Of a stretch of DNA of 64,000 nucleotides, positions 8,541 through 18,186 are shown piece by piece. A program made the translations under genes and the position numbers. Each line of letters opens with the position of its first letter. Positions within the stretch are counted from its first letter, which is position 1. The notes beneath the pieces were generated by a model. It saw only the letters and a program-made list of their open reading frames with translations. It was not told the DNA's origin and ran no database searches. The DNA is from an uncultured Lachnospiraceae bacterium (GTDB taxonomy: Bacteria; Bacillota; Clostridia; Lachnospirales; Lachnospiraceae): the NCBI GenBank assembly GCA_910586555.1, contig CAJUJY010000009.1:21698-85697 (forward strand), read 5' to 3'.

Positions 8541-10463
8541 TTACTTTAACTTTTCTAAATCTTTTATCCATATATTTACACATGCATCACTTGGCATCCT
8601 CCAGTCCCCACGTGGTGAAAGTGCAACGCTTCCCACCTTTGGGCCGTCCGGAATACATGAACGCTTAAACTGCTGTGAAAAAAACCTACGGTAAAATATA
8701 TTAAGCCATTTATATATTGTTTCTTCACTATATATCCCTTCAAATGTATATTTTGCAAGCCTGTATATTTTAGATGGCATATACCCGTAACGCATCATAT
8801 AATATAAGAAAAAGTCGTGAAGTTCATAAGGGCCTACAAGGTCTTCAGTCTTTTGTGATATTTCCCCGTTTTCAGGAGGTAAAAGTTCAGGGCTTACAGG
8901 TGTATCAAGTACATCCATAAGTATATCTTTTAATTCTTTGTCATTACATGTTTCTGCATAATAAAGCACAAGATATCTTACAAGTGTCTTAGGCACAGAA
9001 GCATTTACACCATACATTGACATATGGTCACCATTATAAGTTGCCCACCCAAGCGCAAGTTCAGACATATCGCCAGTCCCTATAACCATGCCGCCTGACT
9101 GGTTTGCAATATCCATAAGTATAAAAGTACGCTGCCTTGCCTGCGCATTTTCATAAGTTACATCATGCACATTAATATCATGTCCTATATCTTTAAAATG
9201 CAGTTTTACAGCCTCATGTACTGGCACTTCTTTTAATGTAACACCAAGTTTTTTAGCCAGGCCGCATGAATTATTATAAGTCCTTCCTGTAGTCCCGAAA
9301 CAAGGCATTGTAACTGCCTGTATGCCTTTTCTTTCAAAACCAAGAAGGTCAAACGCCTTTACAGTTACAAGAAGTGCAAGAGTTGAATCAAGCCCCCCTG
9401 ATATTCCAGTTACTGCACTTTTGCAGTTTGTATGTGCAAGACGTTTTTTAAGTCCCATTGCCTGTATACTTAAAATCTCACTACAGCGTTTCTCCATATC
9501 AGATTTATTGCCAGGAACAAATGGTGTACGTGGATATTTCCTTGTAAGCACTGTTTCCTGCATATCTGTAAATTCAAAATACTCAGCCTCATATCCTGCC
9601 TCAGAAGGAGATGTAATATTAAATGTTGTTATACGCCTTCTTTCACTTAAAAGCCTTCCAAGGTCAATTTCACTAACCACCATCTGGTTGCTGAAGCGTT
9701 CTGATTCTGCAAGGATATTGCCATTCTCTGCAATAATATTATGGCCGGAGAAAACAAGGTCTGTAGAAGATTCACCTTCCCCCGCATCTGCATAAATATA
9801 CCCACATACAAGCCTTGCAGACTGGTTTTTCACAAGCTCACTGCGGTAAATATTCTTACCTGTTGTTTCATCACTTGCAGATAAATTAGCAATAACTGTA
9901 GCTGAAGCCATTGCATGATAAGAAGAAGGAGGCACAGGCATCCATAAATCCTCACAAATATCTATACCAAGCACAAAACCAGGCAGGTTTAAAGCTTCAA
10001 ATAAAACCTTTGCTCCAAAAGTTACACTAGCTCCAAAAATATCAATAAAATCATTTTCAGATGGTGCAGGTGAAAAATGCCTTGCCTCATAAAATTCAGA
10101 ATAATTTGGAATATTCTGTTTAGGCACTATTGCAAGTAAACGCCCATTATGGATAACAGCAGCAGTATTATAAAGCCGTCCTTTATACATAAACGGAAGC
10201 CCCACAACAATAAGCATATCAAAACCACCAGAAGCCTTACAAATCTTTGCAAGCCCGCTAACTGCCCCATTTAAAAGCGTGTCCTGTAAAAAAAGGTCGC
10301 CACACGTATAACCTGTAATACATAACTCAGGAAAAACTACAAGTTTAACACCTTTTTCATAGGCTGTTTTTATACCACTAATAATGCTTTTTGTATTAAA
10401 CTCTGTATCACCAACATGTATATCTGGTGTAGCAGCAGCAACTTTTATAAAATTATCCTTCAT
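8541..10463 (-). CDS. nadE: Glutamine-dependent NAD+ synthetase
   Basis: This cytosolic enzyme makes NAD+ from nicotinic acid adenine dinucleotide, ATP and glutamine-derived ammonia. The N-terminal nitrilase-like glutaminase domain has the triad Glu46 (FPELCITGY), Lys115 (VPKQNIPNY) and Cys170 (GIDICEDLW). The C-terminal ammonia-dependent synthetase domain has the ATP pyrophosphatase loop SGGLDS at about 355-360. The 640-residue length is normal for the two-domain form. It is transcribed toward the M56 gene and is 121 bp from it. No NAD-specific riboswitch is recognised upstream. Confidence 0.97.
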   Translation of the reverse strand: MKDNFIKVAAATPDIHVGDTEFNTKSIISGIKTAYEKGVKLVVFPELCITGYTCGDLFLQDTLLNGAVSGLAKICKASGGFDMLIVVGLPFMYKGRLYNTAAVIHNGRLLAIVPKQNIPNYSEFYEARHFSPAPSENDFIDIFGASVTFGAKVLFEALNLPGFVLGIDICEDLWMPVPPSSYHAMASATVIANLSASDETTGKNIYRSELVKNQSARLVCGYIYADAGEGESSTDLVFSGHNIIAENGNILAESERFSNQMVVSEIDLGRLLSERRRITTFNITSPSEAGYEAEYFEFTDMQETVLTRKYPRTPFVPGNKSDMEKRCSEILSIQAMGLKKRLAHTNCKSAVTGISGGLDSTLALLVTVKAFDLLGFERKGIQAVTMPCFGTTGRTYNNSCGLAKKLGVTLKEVPVHEAVKLHFKDIGHDINVHDVTYENAQARQRTFILMDIANQSGGMVIGTGDMSELALGWATYNGDHMSMYGVNASVPKTLVRYLVLYYAETCNDKELKDILMDVLDTPVSPELLPPENGEISQKTEDLVGPYELHDFFLYYMMRYGYMPSKIYRLAKYTFEGIYSEETIYKWLNIFYRRFFSQQFKRSCIPDGPKVGSVALSPRGDWRMPSDACVNIWIKDLEKLK

Positions 10464-10670
10464 TACAATTATCCTCCATTCACAAAAAACTTTATAACAG
10501 TATTTTCTACATAATCAGTAAAAAAATCCAGGACTGGCATCTGTATACTGCCTGGTATAACATTACCATATAACTCCATAAAAATAAACTAAAACCTTTA
10601 ATTTGCATTTGGCCGTTATTTCTGTAAACAAATATAATTAATAATTAAAAAACTTGAATAAAAAAAATGG

Positions 10671-10716
10671 TTGACATTATAGACCTATAGTGCTATTATA
10701 AGTCTACAGAATAGAC
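10671..10716 (+). promoter_or_regulatory. blaI-blaR promoter with overlapping operator half-sites
   Basis: TTGACA (10671-10676) and TATTAT (10694-10699) are 17 bases apart. Three alternating half-sites overlap or follow them: tagac at 10680-10684, gtcta at 10702-10706 and tagac at 10712-10716. The last two form an exact inverted repeat with a 5-base centre. BlaI-type repressors usually bind such dyads over their own promoter, so autoregulation is likely. Confidence 0.6.
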
Positions 10717-10742
10717 CAAATATATAAAGGAGGCATACTTTA

Positions 10743-11105
10743 ATGAAAGTAACTGGAAGTGAATGGTATATATTAGAGTGTCTGTGGGAAAGTGAACCCC
10801 AGACACTTATGAATATTTTTACCCGGCTTAATGAAACCCAGGGATGGGCAAAAAGTACTTGTGCAACTATGCTTAAGCGTATGGAAGAAAAAAAACTTAT
10901 CCACCATAAAGAAGAAGGCCGTACAAAATATTTTTATGCTAATGTCAAACGTGATGAAGTTGCACAAAAAGAAACAAGGAACTTTTTAAACCGTATCTAT
11001 AATGGAAGCATAAGCATGATGATGTCTGCACTTGTAGCTAAAAATGAACTTAGTGACCAGGATATATCAGAACTTGGACAAATCCTTGAGAAGCTTAAAA
11101 AATAA
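10743..11105 (+). CDS. BlaI/MecI/CopY family transcriptional repressor
   Basis: This 120-residue protein has an N-terminal winged helix (about residues 4-78). The typical signature runs LECLWESEPQTLMNIF through STCATMLKRMEEKKLI to GRTKYFYANV. The C-terminal helices would dimerise the protein and carry the site normally cut when the cognate BlaR1 senses its ligand. AAGGAGG lies 10 bases before the ATG. It heads an operon with two BlaR1-like genes. No beta-lactamase or PBP gene is nearby, so resistance is not implied. Confidence 0.9.
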   Translation: MKVTGSEWYILECLWESEPQTLMNIFTRLNETQGWAKSTCATMLKRMEEKKLIHHKEEGRTKYFYANVKRDEVAQKETRNFLNRIYNGSISMMMSALVAKNELSDQDISELGQILEKLKK

Positions 11106-11169
11106 ATACATACCAGGTTAAAAATAATAATACTAAACAATTTGTGTAAACATAAAACAGGAAATAAGG

Positions 11170-13869
11170 GTGAAAAATAATATGGCCACATTTTTTATTA
11201 CATCTGCTTTAATGGTAATTGCAATTCTTGCAGTAAGGTTTTTATTTAAAAATAAATTGAGCTTTTTAATTTTATACCCATTATGGGGGTTAGTGCTTCT
11301 CCGGCTTTTAATTCCAGTAAATATTATTGAAAGTCCTGTAAGCATTATGAATATTGCGGGCACTTTAAACAACCTGGATAACAATAAAGTCCCTGTAACT
11401 GCCATACAGCAGGAAAACAAAAACTCTAACAAAAATTTTATTCCAGATATAAAAAACCACCCTGTAAACAAGCAGGAAAAAGAAATTACAATAAATAATA
11501 TAACCAATCCAGAAAAAATTAAAAACCAGCCTGGAAAAAATATACAGGATAATAAAACAGAATATAAATCCCAGAATCTAAAGAAAGATTTAATTACAAA
11601 TAATAATCCATTTATAAAACTTGCAGTTACTATATGGATATCAGGAAGTATTGTATTTTTTACATTTATAATAATATCCAACCTGGTATTTTATAAAAAA
11701 TTAAAAACAGGAAGGACACTTATAAATACAGCTAATAAAAATGTACCAGTATACATATCAGATATTGTAAATACACCCTGCCTTACAGGTATACTAAAGC
11801 CTTCTGTTTACATTCCTGCCACTTTTAATTCCAGTATACAGGATAAATATTTAAAGCAGGTTTTAGCCCATGAATACACACATATAAAACATAAAGATAA
11901 TATATGGGCATTAATGCGTACAATCTGCCTTGGCATTTACTGGTTTAACCCATTTGTATGGATAGCAGCTTTTTATTCCAGACAGGATGCTGAACTTGCA
12001 TGTGATGAAGCAGTTTTAAAGAACTGTACAAATAATGAAAGATATGATTATGGCAAAATGCTTTTAACAGTAAGCCAGAAAAGCAGCCAGGGCAGGTTTT
12101 TTCTTGCAACATCCCTTGGCAGCAGTAAAACTAATTTAAAGGAGAGATTAACAATGATAACAAAGAAAAGAAAACCTAAAAAATACCATGCTGCCCTGAT
12201 AACAGCATTTTCTATTATACTTGCGGGCTGTGGCATGACTAATGGAAGCACAGTTTATGTTAATAAAAACCAGGCAGCACCAGACCCTGTAAATACAACA
12301 ATACCTGAAAACACAATAATACCAGCTACAACTGCTGCATCTAATCTTTCAGAAGATGAAAGAATCAAATCATTTGAAAAATTTATGAAAAAAGATATAT
12401 TATCTTGTCCTGAATGGAACGGCTTCAAAGGCAATACAGATGATTTATACTTCAGTATACAATATACTGCCAGTAATACTCCATGTCTTTTTGTAACAGA
12501 CCATACATTTGAAGTTTCTGATGATGCCAGCGCTTCTTCACATGCTTATGTATATTATTATGATACAGAAAACCAAAAACCAGAATTTTTAATACGTATG
12601 GCCTGTAGCAGTTCGGGAGAGCCTGTTTCAATAACAGATGGTGTATTTATGACTGATACACACCATTCATACACCGCATATACCTTTAACAGCACAGACA
12701 ATATAAATACACTTGTATCAGAAACAATAGAAGGCTACTATATTTATGATGGTGAAACAGATAAACAGTCTGATAATTTCACATATACAAAACATGAATT
12801 TGAACTTCCTTTTAATAATAAAACCAGAAAAAATATAGCAGACATACCATATAAAGACTATGCTAAAAACACTTCCTCTGTTTCACATTACAGTGTACCA
12901 GATGCCCTGGATTTTGCCAGCAAATGGTACAGTGCAATACCAGTCAATTATTATAAAAATAAACAGGCTAAATGGAATAAATTTTATAAAGACAATGGAA
13001 TGGTTTTAAATTATACTTATGGCGTATCTAGCGGCAATGTAGATAATGAAATCTTAAAAAGCCTGGATAATATAAAAGATGAAGATTTTAAGGAAGTCAT
13101 GGAACATGAAACAAGGATTATAAATGAAATAAGGATGACTTACTGTGGCAGCCTTATAGGGGATACAGAATTATACTACTTAAATGCCAGAAATGGCGCA
13201 AGGGCAATTCTCACCTATACAGGTGCCGGGCATTACCAGGTACATGGCGTAAGAAAAGCCCAAAAAGGGCTGGATGACGGCTTTTCAGAAATAAACCTGC
13301 CACAACTTTTTAATGGCGATTTTGACAATGATGGCGAAGATGAAACTGCATTTTATATAGAAGACCAGTTATATATAGTTAAATACAACTATGATTACAG
13401 TTATGAAGATTATAATATAATTACATCTTCAATATATGAAATATATACATTTACAAAAGATAATGCAAGGTACTTTACAGAACAGTTCTGTAAACTTTAT
13501 GACGAAAACCCAAAACAGCTTGGCACAGAAACATTAACTAAAATAAAAACTATTAATAATGACAAAAACTTCCAGTCAAAGAAAGAAATTATGCCTGGAG
13601 GCTCTGTTGAAACTTGTGGTTATATACTTTCAGGCGGCAGCCTTTCAAATAACTATGAATTTGGCTATAATAATTCATATGATATTACAACGGGAAATGG
13701 CAAACCTTCACTAAAAACATCAATTACAATACGGTATTACAAGAAAGGTGATACAGAGAAACACTATAATTATATAAAATTAGAAGCAGGGCTTCAATTT
13801 TACAACAGTGAAGAATATGGCAAGGAATTTACATTAACACAGCCGTTTTCATTTACCAGGTTAGAATAA
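11170..13869 (+). CDS. BlaR1-like M56 antirepressor with internal lipobox and sensor domain (copy A)
   Basis: The M56 domain (residues 1-355) has membrane helices at about 5-25, 35-52, 150-175 and 338-352. The zinc protease motif HEYTHIKHKD is intact (HEYTH at 234-238), with the third ligand region DAELACDEAVL at about 273-283. The last helix ends in the lipobox LAGC (351-354). The C-terminal 540 residues are a predicted external sensor with an EF-hand-like DFDNDGEDE. The start is either GTG 11170 or ATG 11182, the latter matching the paralogue's MATFFIT start. An internal ATG at 12154 has AAAGGAG 9 bases upstream and would yield a complete lipoprotein. It is 42 bp from copy B. Confidence 0.85.
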   Translation: MKNNMATFFITSALMVIAILAVRFLFKNKLSFLILYPLWGLVLLRLLIPVNIIESPVSIMNIAGTLNNLDNNKVPVTAIQQENKNSNKNFIPDIKNHPVNKQEKEITINNITNPEKIKNQPGKNIQDNKTEYKSQNLKKDLITNNNPFIKLAVTIWISGSIVFFTFIIISNLVFYKKLKTGRTLINTANKNVPVYISDIVNTPCLTGILKPSVYIPATFNSSIQDKYLKQVLAHEYTHIKHKDNIWALMRTICLGIYWFNPFVWIAAFYSRQDAELACDEAVLKNCTNNERYDYGKMLLTVSQKSSQGRFFLATSLGSSKTNLKERLTMITKKRKPKKYHAALITAFSIILAGCGMTNGSTVYVNKNQAAPDPVNTTIPENTIIPATTAASNLSEDERIKSFEKFMKKDILSCPEWNGFKGNTDDLYFSIQYTASNTPCLFVTDHTFEVSDDASASSHAYVYYYDTENQKPEFLIRMACSSSGEPVSITDGVFMTDTHHSYTAYTFNSTDNINTLVSETIEGYYIYDGETDKQSDNFTYTKHEFELPFNNKTRKNIADIPYKDYAKNTSSVSHYSVPDALDFASKWYSAIPVNYYKNKQAKWNKFYKDNGMVLNYTYGVSSGNVDNEILKSLDNIKDEDFKEVMEHETRIINEIRMTYCGSLIGDTELYYLNARNGARAILTYTGAGHYQVHGVRKAQKGLDDGFSEINLPQLFNGDFDNDGEDETAFYIEDQLYIVKYNYDYSYEDYNIITSSIYEIYTFTKDNARYFTEQFCKLYDENPKQLGTETLTKIKTINNDKNFQSKKEIMPGGSVETCGYILSGGSLSNNYEFGYNNSYDITTGNGKPSLKTSITIRYYKKGDTEKHYNYIKLEAGLQFYNSEEYGKEFTLTQPFSFTRLE

Positions 13870-13911
13870 TATAAATATTGATATTTTCACTAATGCAGGA
13901 TTGGAGGCAGT

Positions 13912-16734
13912 ATGGCAACATTTTTTATTACATCATCGCTAATGGTAATTGCAGTTCTTGCTGCCAGGTTTCTTTTAAAGAATAAATTAAGCTTTTTAAT
14001 ATTATACCCCTTATGGGCAATAGTGCTTTTACGCCTTTTAATACCAGTAACATTTATTGAAAGCAAAACAAGCATTATGCACTTTATATACACTTTAAAT
14101 AATAAAGAAACCTCCTCTCCTGCTATTAAAAATACAAAAAAAACTTTTGAAGAAAAATTACAAAATAATAATAGTAATATACAAGTTTCCAATAACCAGA
14201 AAAACATTACTAACAAAATTAATAATAAACCAGAAGTTAAAAAAAATAAAAATACGGATACCAGTATTATTTCCAAAAAAGCCAAAAACCAGAAACCAGA
14301 AGAGAAAAAAATTCCTGCTAAAAAAACTGTAAATAAAACACCATCTTCACCAGGCAATTTATATAAGTTTTTAACAAAATCTGCCATTATTGCCTGGATA
14401 GCTGGAAGCATTATATTTTTTGCAATTATAATAATATCAAATACCATATTTTATAAAAAGCTTCAAAAAAGCAGAAAACATATATATACAAACACTAGTG
14501 GCATAAATGTATTTATATCAGGAATTATAAATACACCATGCATTGCAGGAATACTTAAACCATCTGTTTACCTTCCAGCATATAACAATAAAGATTACTT
14601 AAACCATAATAATACATACAGTACAAACAATGAGTATTTAAAACAGATTTTAGCCCATGAATATACACATATAAAGCATAAAGATAATATATGGTCACTA
14701 ATGCGTATAATCTGCCTTTGTATTTACTGGTTTGATCCTTTCGTATGGGCAGCAGCTTTTTACTCTAAACAAGATGCAGAACTTGCATGTGATGAAGCTG
14801 TCCTTAAAAACTGCACCGCTAATGAAAAATATAACTATGGCAAAATGCTTTTAACAATAAGCATCAAACAAAAACAAAGCAGCCTCCATCTTACAACTTC
14901 AATGGCTGGCAGTAAAAATAATTTAAAGGAGAGGATAATAATGCTTTCTAACAATAAAAAAAGATTTAAAAAATACCATGCCATTTTAGCAGCATTAATT
15001 ACTATTATATTAGCAGGATGTGGCATGACTAAAGAAAAAACACCCATAAAAAATACAACAGCAGGCAATATAATAAACACAGTTAATAAAACAGAACAAA
15101 CAAAAGCTCCAGTAGAAGAGGTTAATAATAAAAACCTTTCAAATAATTATGATAAATACCAGATAGAAAAAATATTCCAGGATTTTATAAACAATGGAAT
15201 AAAACTGCGCCCTGAATGGAGAAAGTGGAAAGGCAATACAAAAAATTTATATTTTAGTATACAGTATGCTACAGGTAATACCCCCTGCCTTCTTGTAACA
15301 ACAGATGTAATTACAGATACTAATGAAACTATAAATGCATTTGTATATTACTATGATACAAAACAGAAAAATATTGAACTTCTTACATACCTTGCAAGTA
15401 ATGGCACAGCAGACCCGGTAAAAATAAAAGATGGTAAATTTATTATTACAACACATCATTCTTTAAGATGTTATTACTGGGATGGAAACAGCAATGAAAT
15501 ATCTGCTGATGAAGTATACGGCTATTTTATGGATAAAGAAAATTACACTTATTCATTATTTAAATGGGAAGTTCCATTCTATAATAAAAAAACCAGCTTT
15601 GATGCAAGAAAAAGTTACTCCAAAGATAAAATTGATACCTATGCATATAAAACTGCCACAGAACAAAATTTTCCTAAAATTAAAGCAGATTATATTTATA
15701 AAACATATTCTGATGCAAACCCTGTTCCATTTTACAAAAATACAGAAGAAAGCTGGAACAATTTTTATAATAATGGCAGTTTTAAAACCAATATACACCG
15801 TATTACATTGCATGGCTGCAATAATAATGAAGTTAATGATAATGACAGCATTATAATGGATATAGTTAGTAAACTTTCACCTGATGATTTTATTATGGCA
15901 GAAGAAAACTCCAGTATATTAATTAATAATGCTAGTGCAAGACTTCACTATTCTGGCAAATTCAGTGATAAAGAAGTGCTTTATTTCCTTAATTCTGGAT
16001 ATACAATGCGTGCCTTTATACTGCGTACAGGAAAGCCAGAAAATGCTTCTTATGATGTATATATGCTTGATACATCACACTGGAACAAAAAAGATGTACA
16101 ACGTGATAAAGAATCACTTGATGTTTCACCTGAAATATTTTTACAGCTTAGAAAATCAAAACTTGCAAGAGCTGATTTTGATAATGATGGTAAAACCGAA
16201 ATAGCGTTTTATATAACAGAAAACCCTTATACACTTAATGGATATAAAACATTTTATATATTTGACCCAGAATTTTATGAAAATGGTTATAAAGAATATA
16301 AATTATACAGTTATACCAAAGATAATTACAGGTACTTTACAGAACAAGTTTTAACAAACTTTGATAACTATGAAAACCAAAACCTGAATAAACAGACAAA
16401 AGCACCAGATTTCTTTGGCAATATAAAAAAACAGCCAGATAGCAACAGCAGTTACAAATCAAAAAAAAATACCCTGCCTGGAGATATACTTAATGATTAT
16501 AATTATATTATTACAGACAAAAATTATAAAAATAACTATGAATTTGGAAGCCAGAATAATTACTATATCACCCTTGAAGATGATAAAACTGAAATAAGAA
16601 CAAGTATTGGAATAAACTACAACAAAAAAGGTGAAAAACAAAAACATAATATAGAAATCAGTGCAGTCCTCCAGTATAAAGGAAACGGGAAGTTTATTTT
16701 AAAATCCCCTTACTCCTTTAAAAGCATGGATTAA
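13912..16734 (+). CDS. BlaR1-like M56 antirepressor with internal lipobox and sensor domain (copy B)
   Basis: This tandem paralogue of the preceding gene has the same N-terminus (MATFFITSSLMVIAVLAARF), an intact HEYTH at 249-253 and DAELACDEAVL. A lipobox LAGC follows at 367-370, then a large external domain with DFDNDGKTE. The extracellular loop between helices 2 and 3 is a long Lys/Asn-rich stretch (about residues 68-145). GGAGG precedes the start. An internal ATG at 14941 also has AAAGGAG 8 bases upstream, at the position equivalent to copy A. The N-terminal halves are far better conserved than the sensors, suggesting duplication and ligand divergence. Confidence 0.85.
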   Translation: MATFFITSSLMVIAVLAARFLLKNKLSFLILYPLWAIVLLRLLIPVTFIESKTSIMHFIYTLNNKETSSPAIKNTKKTFEEKLQNNNSNIQVSNNQKNITNKINNKPEVKKNKNTDTSIISKKAKNQKPEEKKIPAKKTVNKTPSSPGNLYKFLTKSAIIAWIAGSIIFFAIIIISNTIFYKKLQKSRKHIYTNTSGINVFISGIINTPCIAGILKPSVYLPAYNNKDYLNHNNTYSTNNEYLKQILAHEYTHIKHKDNIWSLMRIICLCIYWFDPFVWAAAFYSKQDAELACDEAVLKNCTANEKYNYGKMLLTISIKQKQSSLHLTTSMAGSKNNLKERIIMLSNNKKRFKKYHAILAALITIILAGCGMTKEKTPIKNTTAGNIINTVNKTEQTKAPVEEVNNKNLSNNYDKYQIEKIFQDFINNGIKLRPEWRKWKGNTKNLYFSIQYATGNTPCLLVTTDVITDTNETINAFVYYYDTKQKNIELLTYLASNGTADPVKIKDGKFIITTHHSLRCYYWDGNSNEISADEVYGYFMDKENYTYSLFKWEVPFYNKKTSFDARKSYSKDKIDTYAYKTATEQNFPKIKADYIYKTYSDANPVPFYKNTEESWNNFYNNGSFKTNIHRITLHGCNNNEVNDNDSIIMDIVSKLSPDDFIMAEENSSILINNASARLHYSGKFSDKEVLYFLNSGYTMRAFILRTGKPENASYDVYMLDTSHWNKKDVQRDKESLDVSPEIFLQLRKSKLARADFDNDGKTEIAFYITENPYTLNGYKTFYIFDPEFYENGYKEYKLYSYTKDNYRYFTEQVLTNFDNYENQNLNKQTKAPDFFGNIKKQPDSNSSYKSKKNTLPGDILNDYNYIITDKNYKNNYEFGSQNNYYITLEDDKTEIRTSIGINYNKKGEKQKHNIEISAVLQYKGNGKFILKSPYSFKSMD

Positions 16735-16771
16735 AAATAAATTCTATCTGTTAAGCCAGATAATATCCATA

Positions 16772-16860
16772 ATCCTTATGTTAAACAACGGCTGCCAGGC
16801 TTTGCCTGTCATCCTTATGTTAAATAATCCTGCTTGCAAGCAATACTGGCTGCAAGCAGG
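16772..16860. terminator. Direct repeat and terminator hairpin after the blaR copies
   Basis: The hairpin cctgcttgca (16829-16838) / tgcaagcagg (16851-16860) has a perfect 10-bp stem. It is followed by an A/T-rich run and is placed to end transcription of the plus-strand operon and the minus-strand GNAT remnant. Before it, a 17-base motif atccttatgttaaaYaa occurs twice, at 16772 and 16811. Confidence 0.5.
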
Positions 16861-16879
16861 TACTTAAAAAACATACAAA

Positions 16880-17364
16880 TTATTCATCAATCCCAATCAT
16901 TCTTTTATATATTCCAGAAGATTTTTCTTCAATCATAATTGCATTTACACATTTCTTATAGAAACCAATAGCAGATTTTGAAGGCCACCCTATAATTGCA
17001 TATGCGTATCCAAGTTCCTGCATTGATTCTAAAGATTTTAACAATAATGCTTTTCCTATTCCCTTTTTTCTTTCACTTTCTAATACAGCCATAGGACCAA
17101 AAAAGTTTCTTGCAGTTGCCTCATAACACGCAAAACCAATTATTTTCTTTTCTCTGGTAGCTATATAACAAGTTACAGGATTATTAGAAAAAGCTGCCCT
17201 ACTTCATCTGAATAATCCTCTTTTGCACATGTTTTTGCAAAACTGGCTATCCTGTTTCTGTCAGGAGCTAGTGCTTTTTTTATTCTAACACCATTTTCTA
17301 ACAGCCTTTTTGTTATAACATATGAATTATGAATATTATATAATTTAACTAGCATATCTGCCAT
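16880..17364 (-). pseudogene. GNAT family N-acetyltransferase, frameshifted
   Basis: The N-terminal 55 or so codons (MADMLVKLYNIHNSYVITKR..., from 17364) are in one frame, and the acetyl-CoA-binding core is in another: VTCYIATREKKIIGFACYEA, then GPMAVLESERKKGIGKALL, then YAYAIIGWPSKSAIGFYKK. The frames rejoin if one base is added in the CCC run at 17197-17199 (GGG on the coding strand), restoring SDEVGAAFSNNPVTCYIA. The gene is either recently inactivated or carries a homopolymer sequencing error. The RKKGIGKALL motif is the pyrophosphate-binding loop. The substrate is unknown. Confidence 0.75.
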
Positions 17365-17388
17365 AATAATACCTCCATAAAGCCTGGT

Positions 17389-17631
17389 TTAATTAATATA
17401 ACCATACAATCCTTCTTTTCCTTCTTTACACTCTATATCATATGCTTCAAATAAATAACTATCTGGTTCAAGAAAAAGCCCTGTTCCAGCATCATTTAAT
17501 AATTTATATAATTCACTTTCCAAAAGCCTGTAGTAAGCATGTTCTCTGTCTAATTGTTCCTTTTTCATAATATATTTAGTTAATGCTATAACACACATTC
17601 CTTTTGCAGTTATTATTTTACTTTCAGTCAT
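17389..17631 (-). CDS. Small companion protein of the DUF3990 cassette
   Basis: This 80-residue helical protein (MTESKIITAKGMCVIALTKYI...) resembles in size and layout the small DUF3791-like partners found with DUF3990 genes, but family membership is not certain. Its ribosome binding site GGAGG is formed by the last codons of the DUF3990 gene, 3 bp upstream, so the two are translationally coupled. The position suggests an antitoxin-like or regulatory partner. Confidence 0.6.
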   Translation of the reverse strand: MTESKIITAKGMCVIALTKYIMKKEQLDREHAYYRLLESELYKLLNDAGTGLFLEPDSYLFEAYDIECKEGKEGLYGYIN

Positions 17632-17634
17632 ATA

Positions 17635-18186
17635 TTACCTCCAGTCAATTAATTTTAACTCTTTAATTAATTTATCAGCAATATCATGTTTCCCAATAAA
17701 ATATTGTATACCAAGATTTTCCGTTTCAAGATTTCTTAACAAAATTTCCATCGCTTCTGTTGTTCCAGTTTTCCCATAAATTCCATCACTATATGCCCTT
17801 ATACACAATGCAGTATTATCATCTGCTGTTGGACCTGCAACTAAATCATAATTATGTGGAATCCCTCCTTTCTCCCGGCACATAAGTACAAATTCCAGCC
17901 ATTCCAAATCTGCTTTTTCAAATATTTTTATATTTAATGTATCTACTATTTCTTTATTAATTCTAACTTCATATAATCTTTCTAAAAAATTTAATTCATT
18001 TTTTTTATTATTCCGTCTTAATGCTTCTTTATATTTTTTATGCATCATTCCGATTGCCTGCTGTTTTGAAATTGCCATATAAAATCCTCTTCCAAAATCT
18101 TTTCTTTGTCTGCCAAGTGTAACATCTACATGTGAGATTTCGGAAATTGTACCATGATAAAGTATATTTTTAAAATTGTGATACAT
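17635..18186 (-). CDS. DUF3990 family protein (ADP-ribosyltransferase-like fold suspected)
   Basis: This 183-residue protein starts at ATG 18186, with AAAGGAG 10 bases upstream; a TTG nine bases earlier is too close to that site. The N-terminal ILYHGT motif and the following DFGRGFYMA motif resemble the first two signature segments of ADP-ribosyltransferase-like folds. A later LEWLEFVLMCRE and a GTTEAMEILL segment supply candidate Glu residues. Small genes on both sides overlap or abut it, as in toxin-antitoxin-like modules. A toxin or nucleotide-modifying role is inferred, not shown. Confidence 0.7.
   Translation of the reverse strand: MYHNFKNILYHGTISEISHVDVTLGRQRKDFGRGFYMAISKQQAIGMMHKKYKEALRRNNKKNELNFLERLYEVRINKEIVDTLNIKIFEKADLEWLEFVLMCREKGGIPHNYDLVAGPTADDNTALCIRAYSDGIYGKTGTTEAMEILLRNLETENLGIQYFIGKHDIADKLIKELKLIDWR

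Noticed and set aside
10743..16734. A beta-lactam resistance locus
   Set aside because: BlaI/BlaR1-like genes are present but no beta-lactamase or PBP2a-type gene is nearby, and the sensor domains do not show a penicillin-binding SxxK/SDN pattern that I could recognise.
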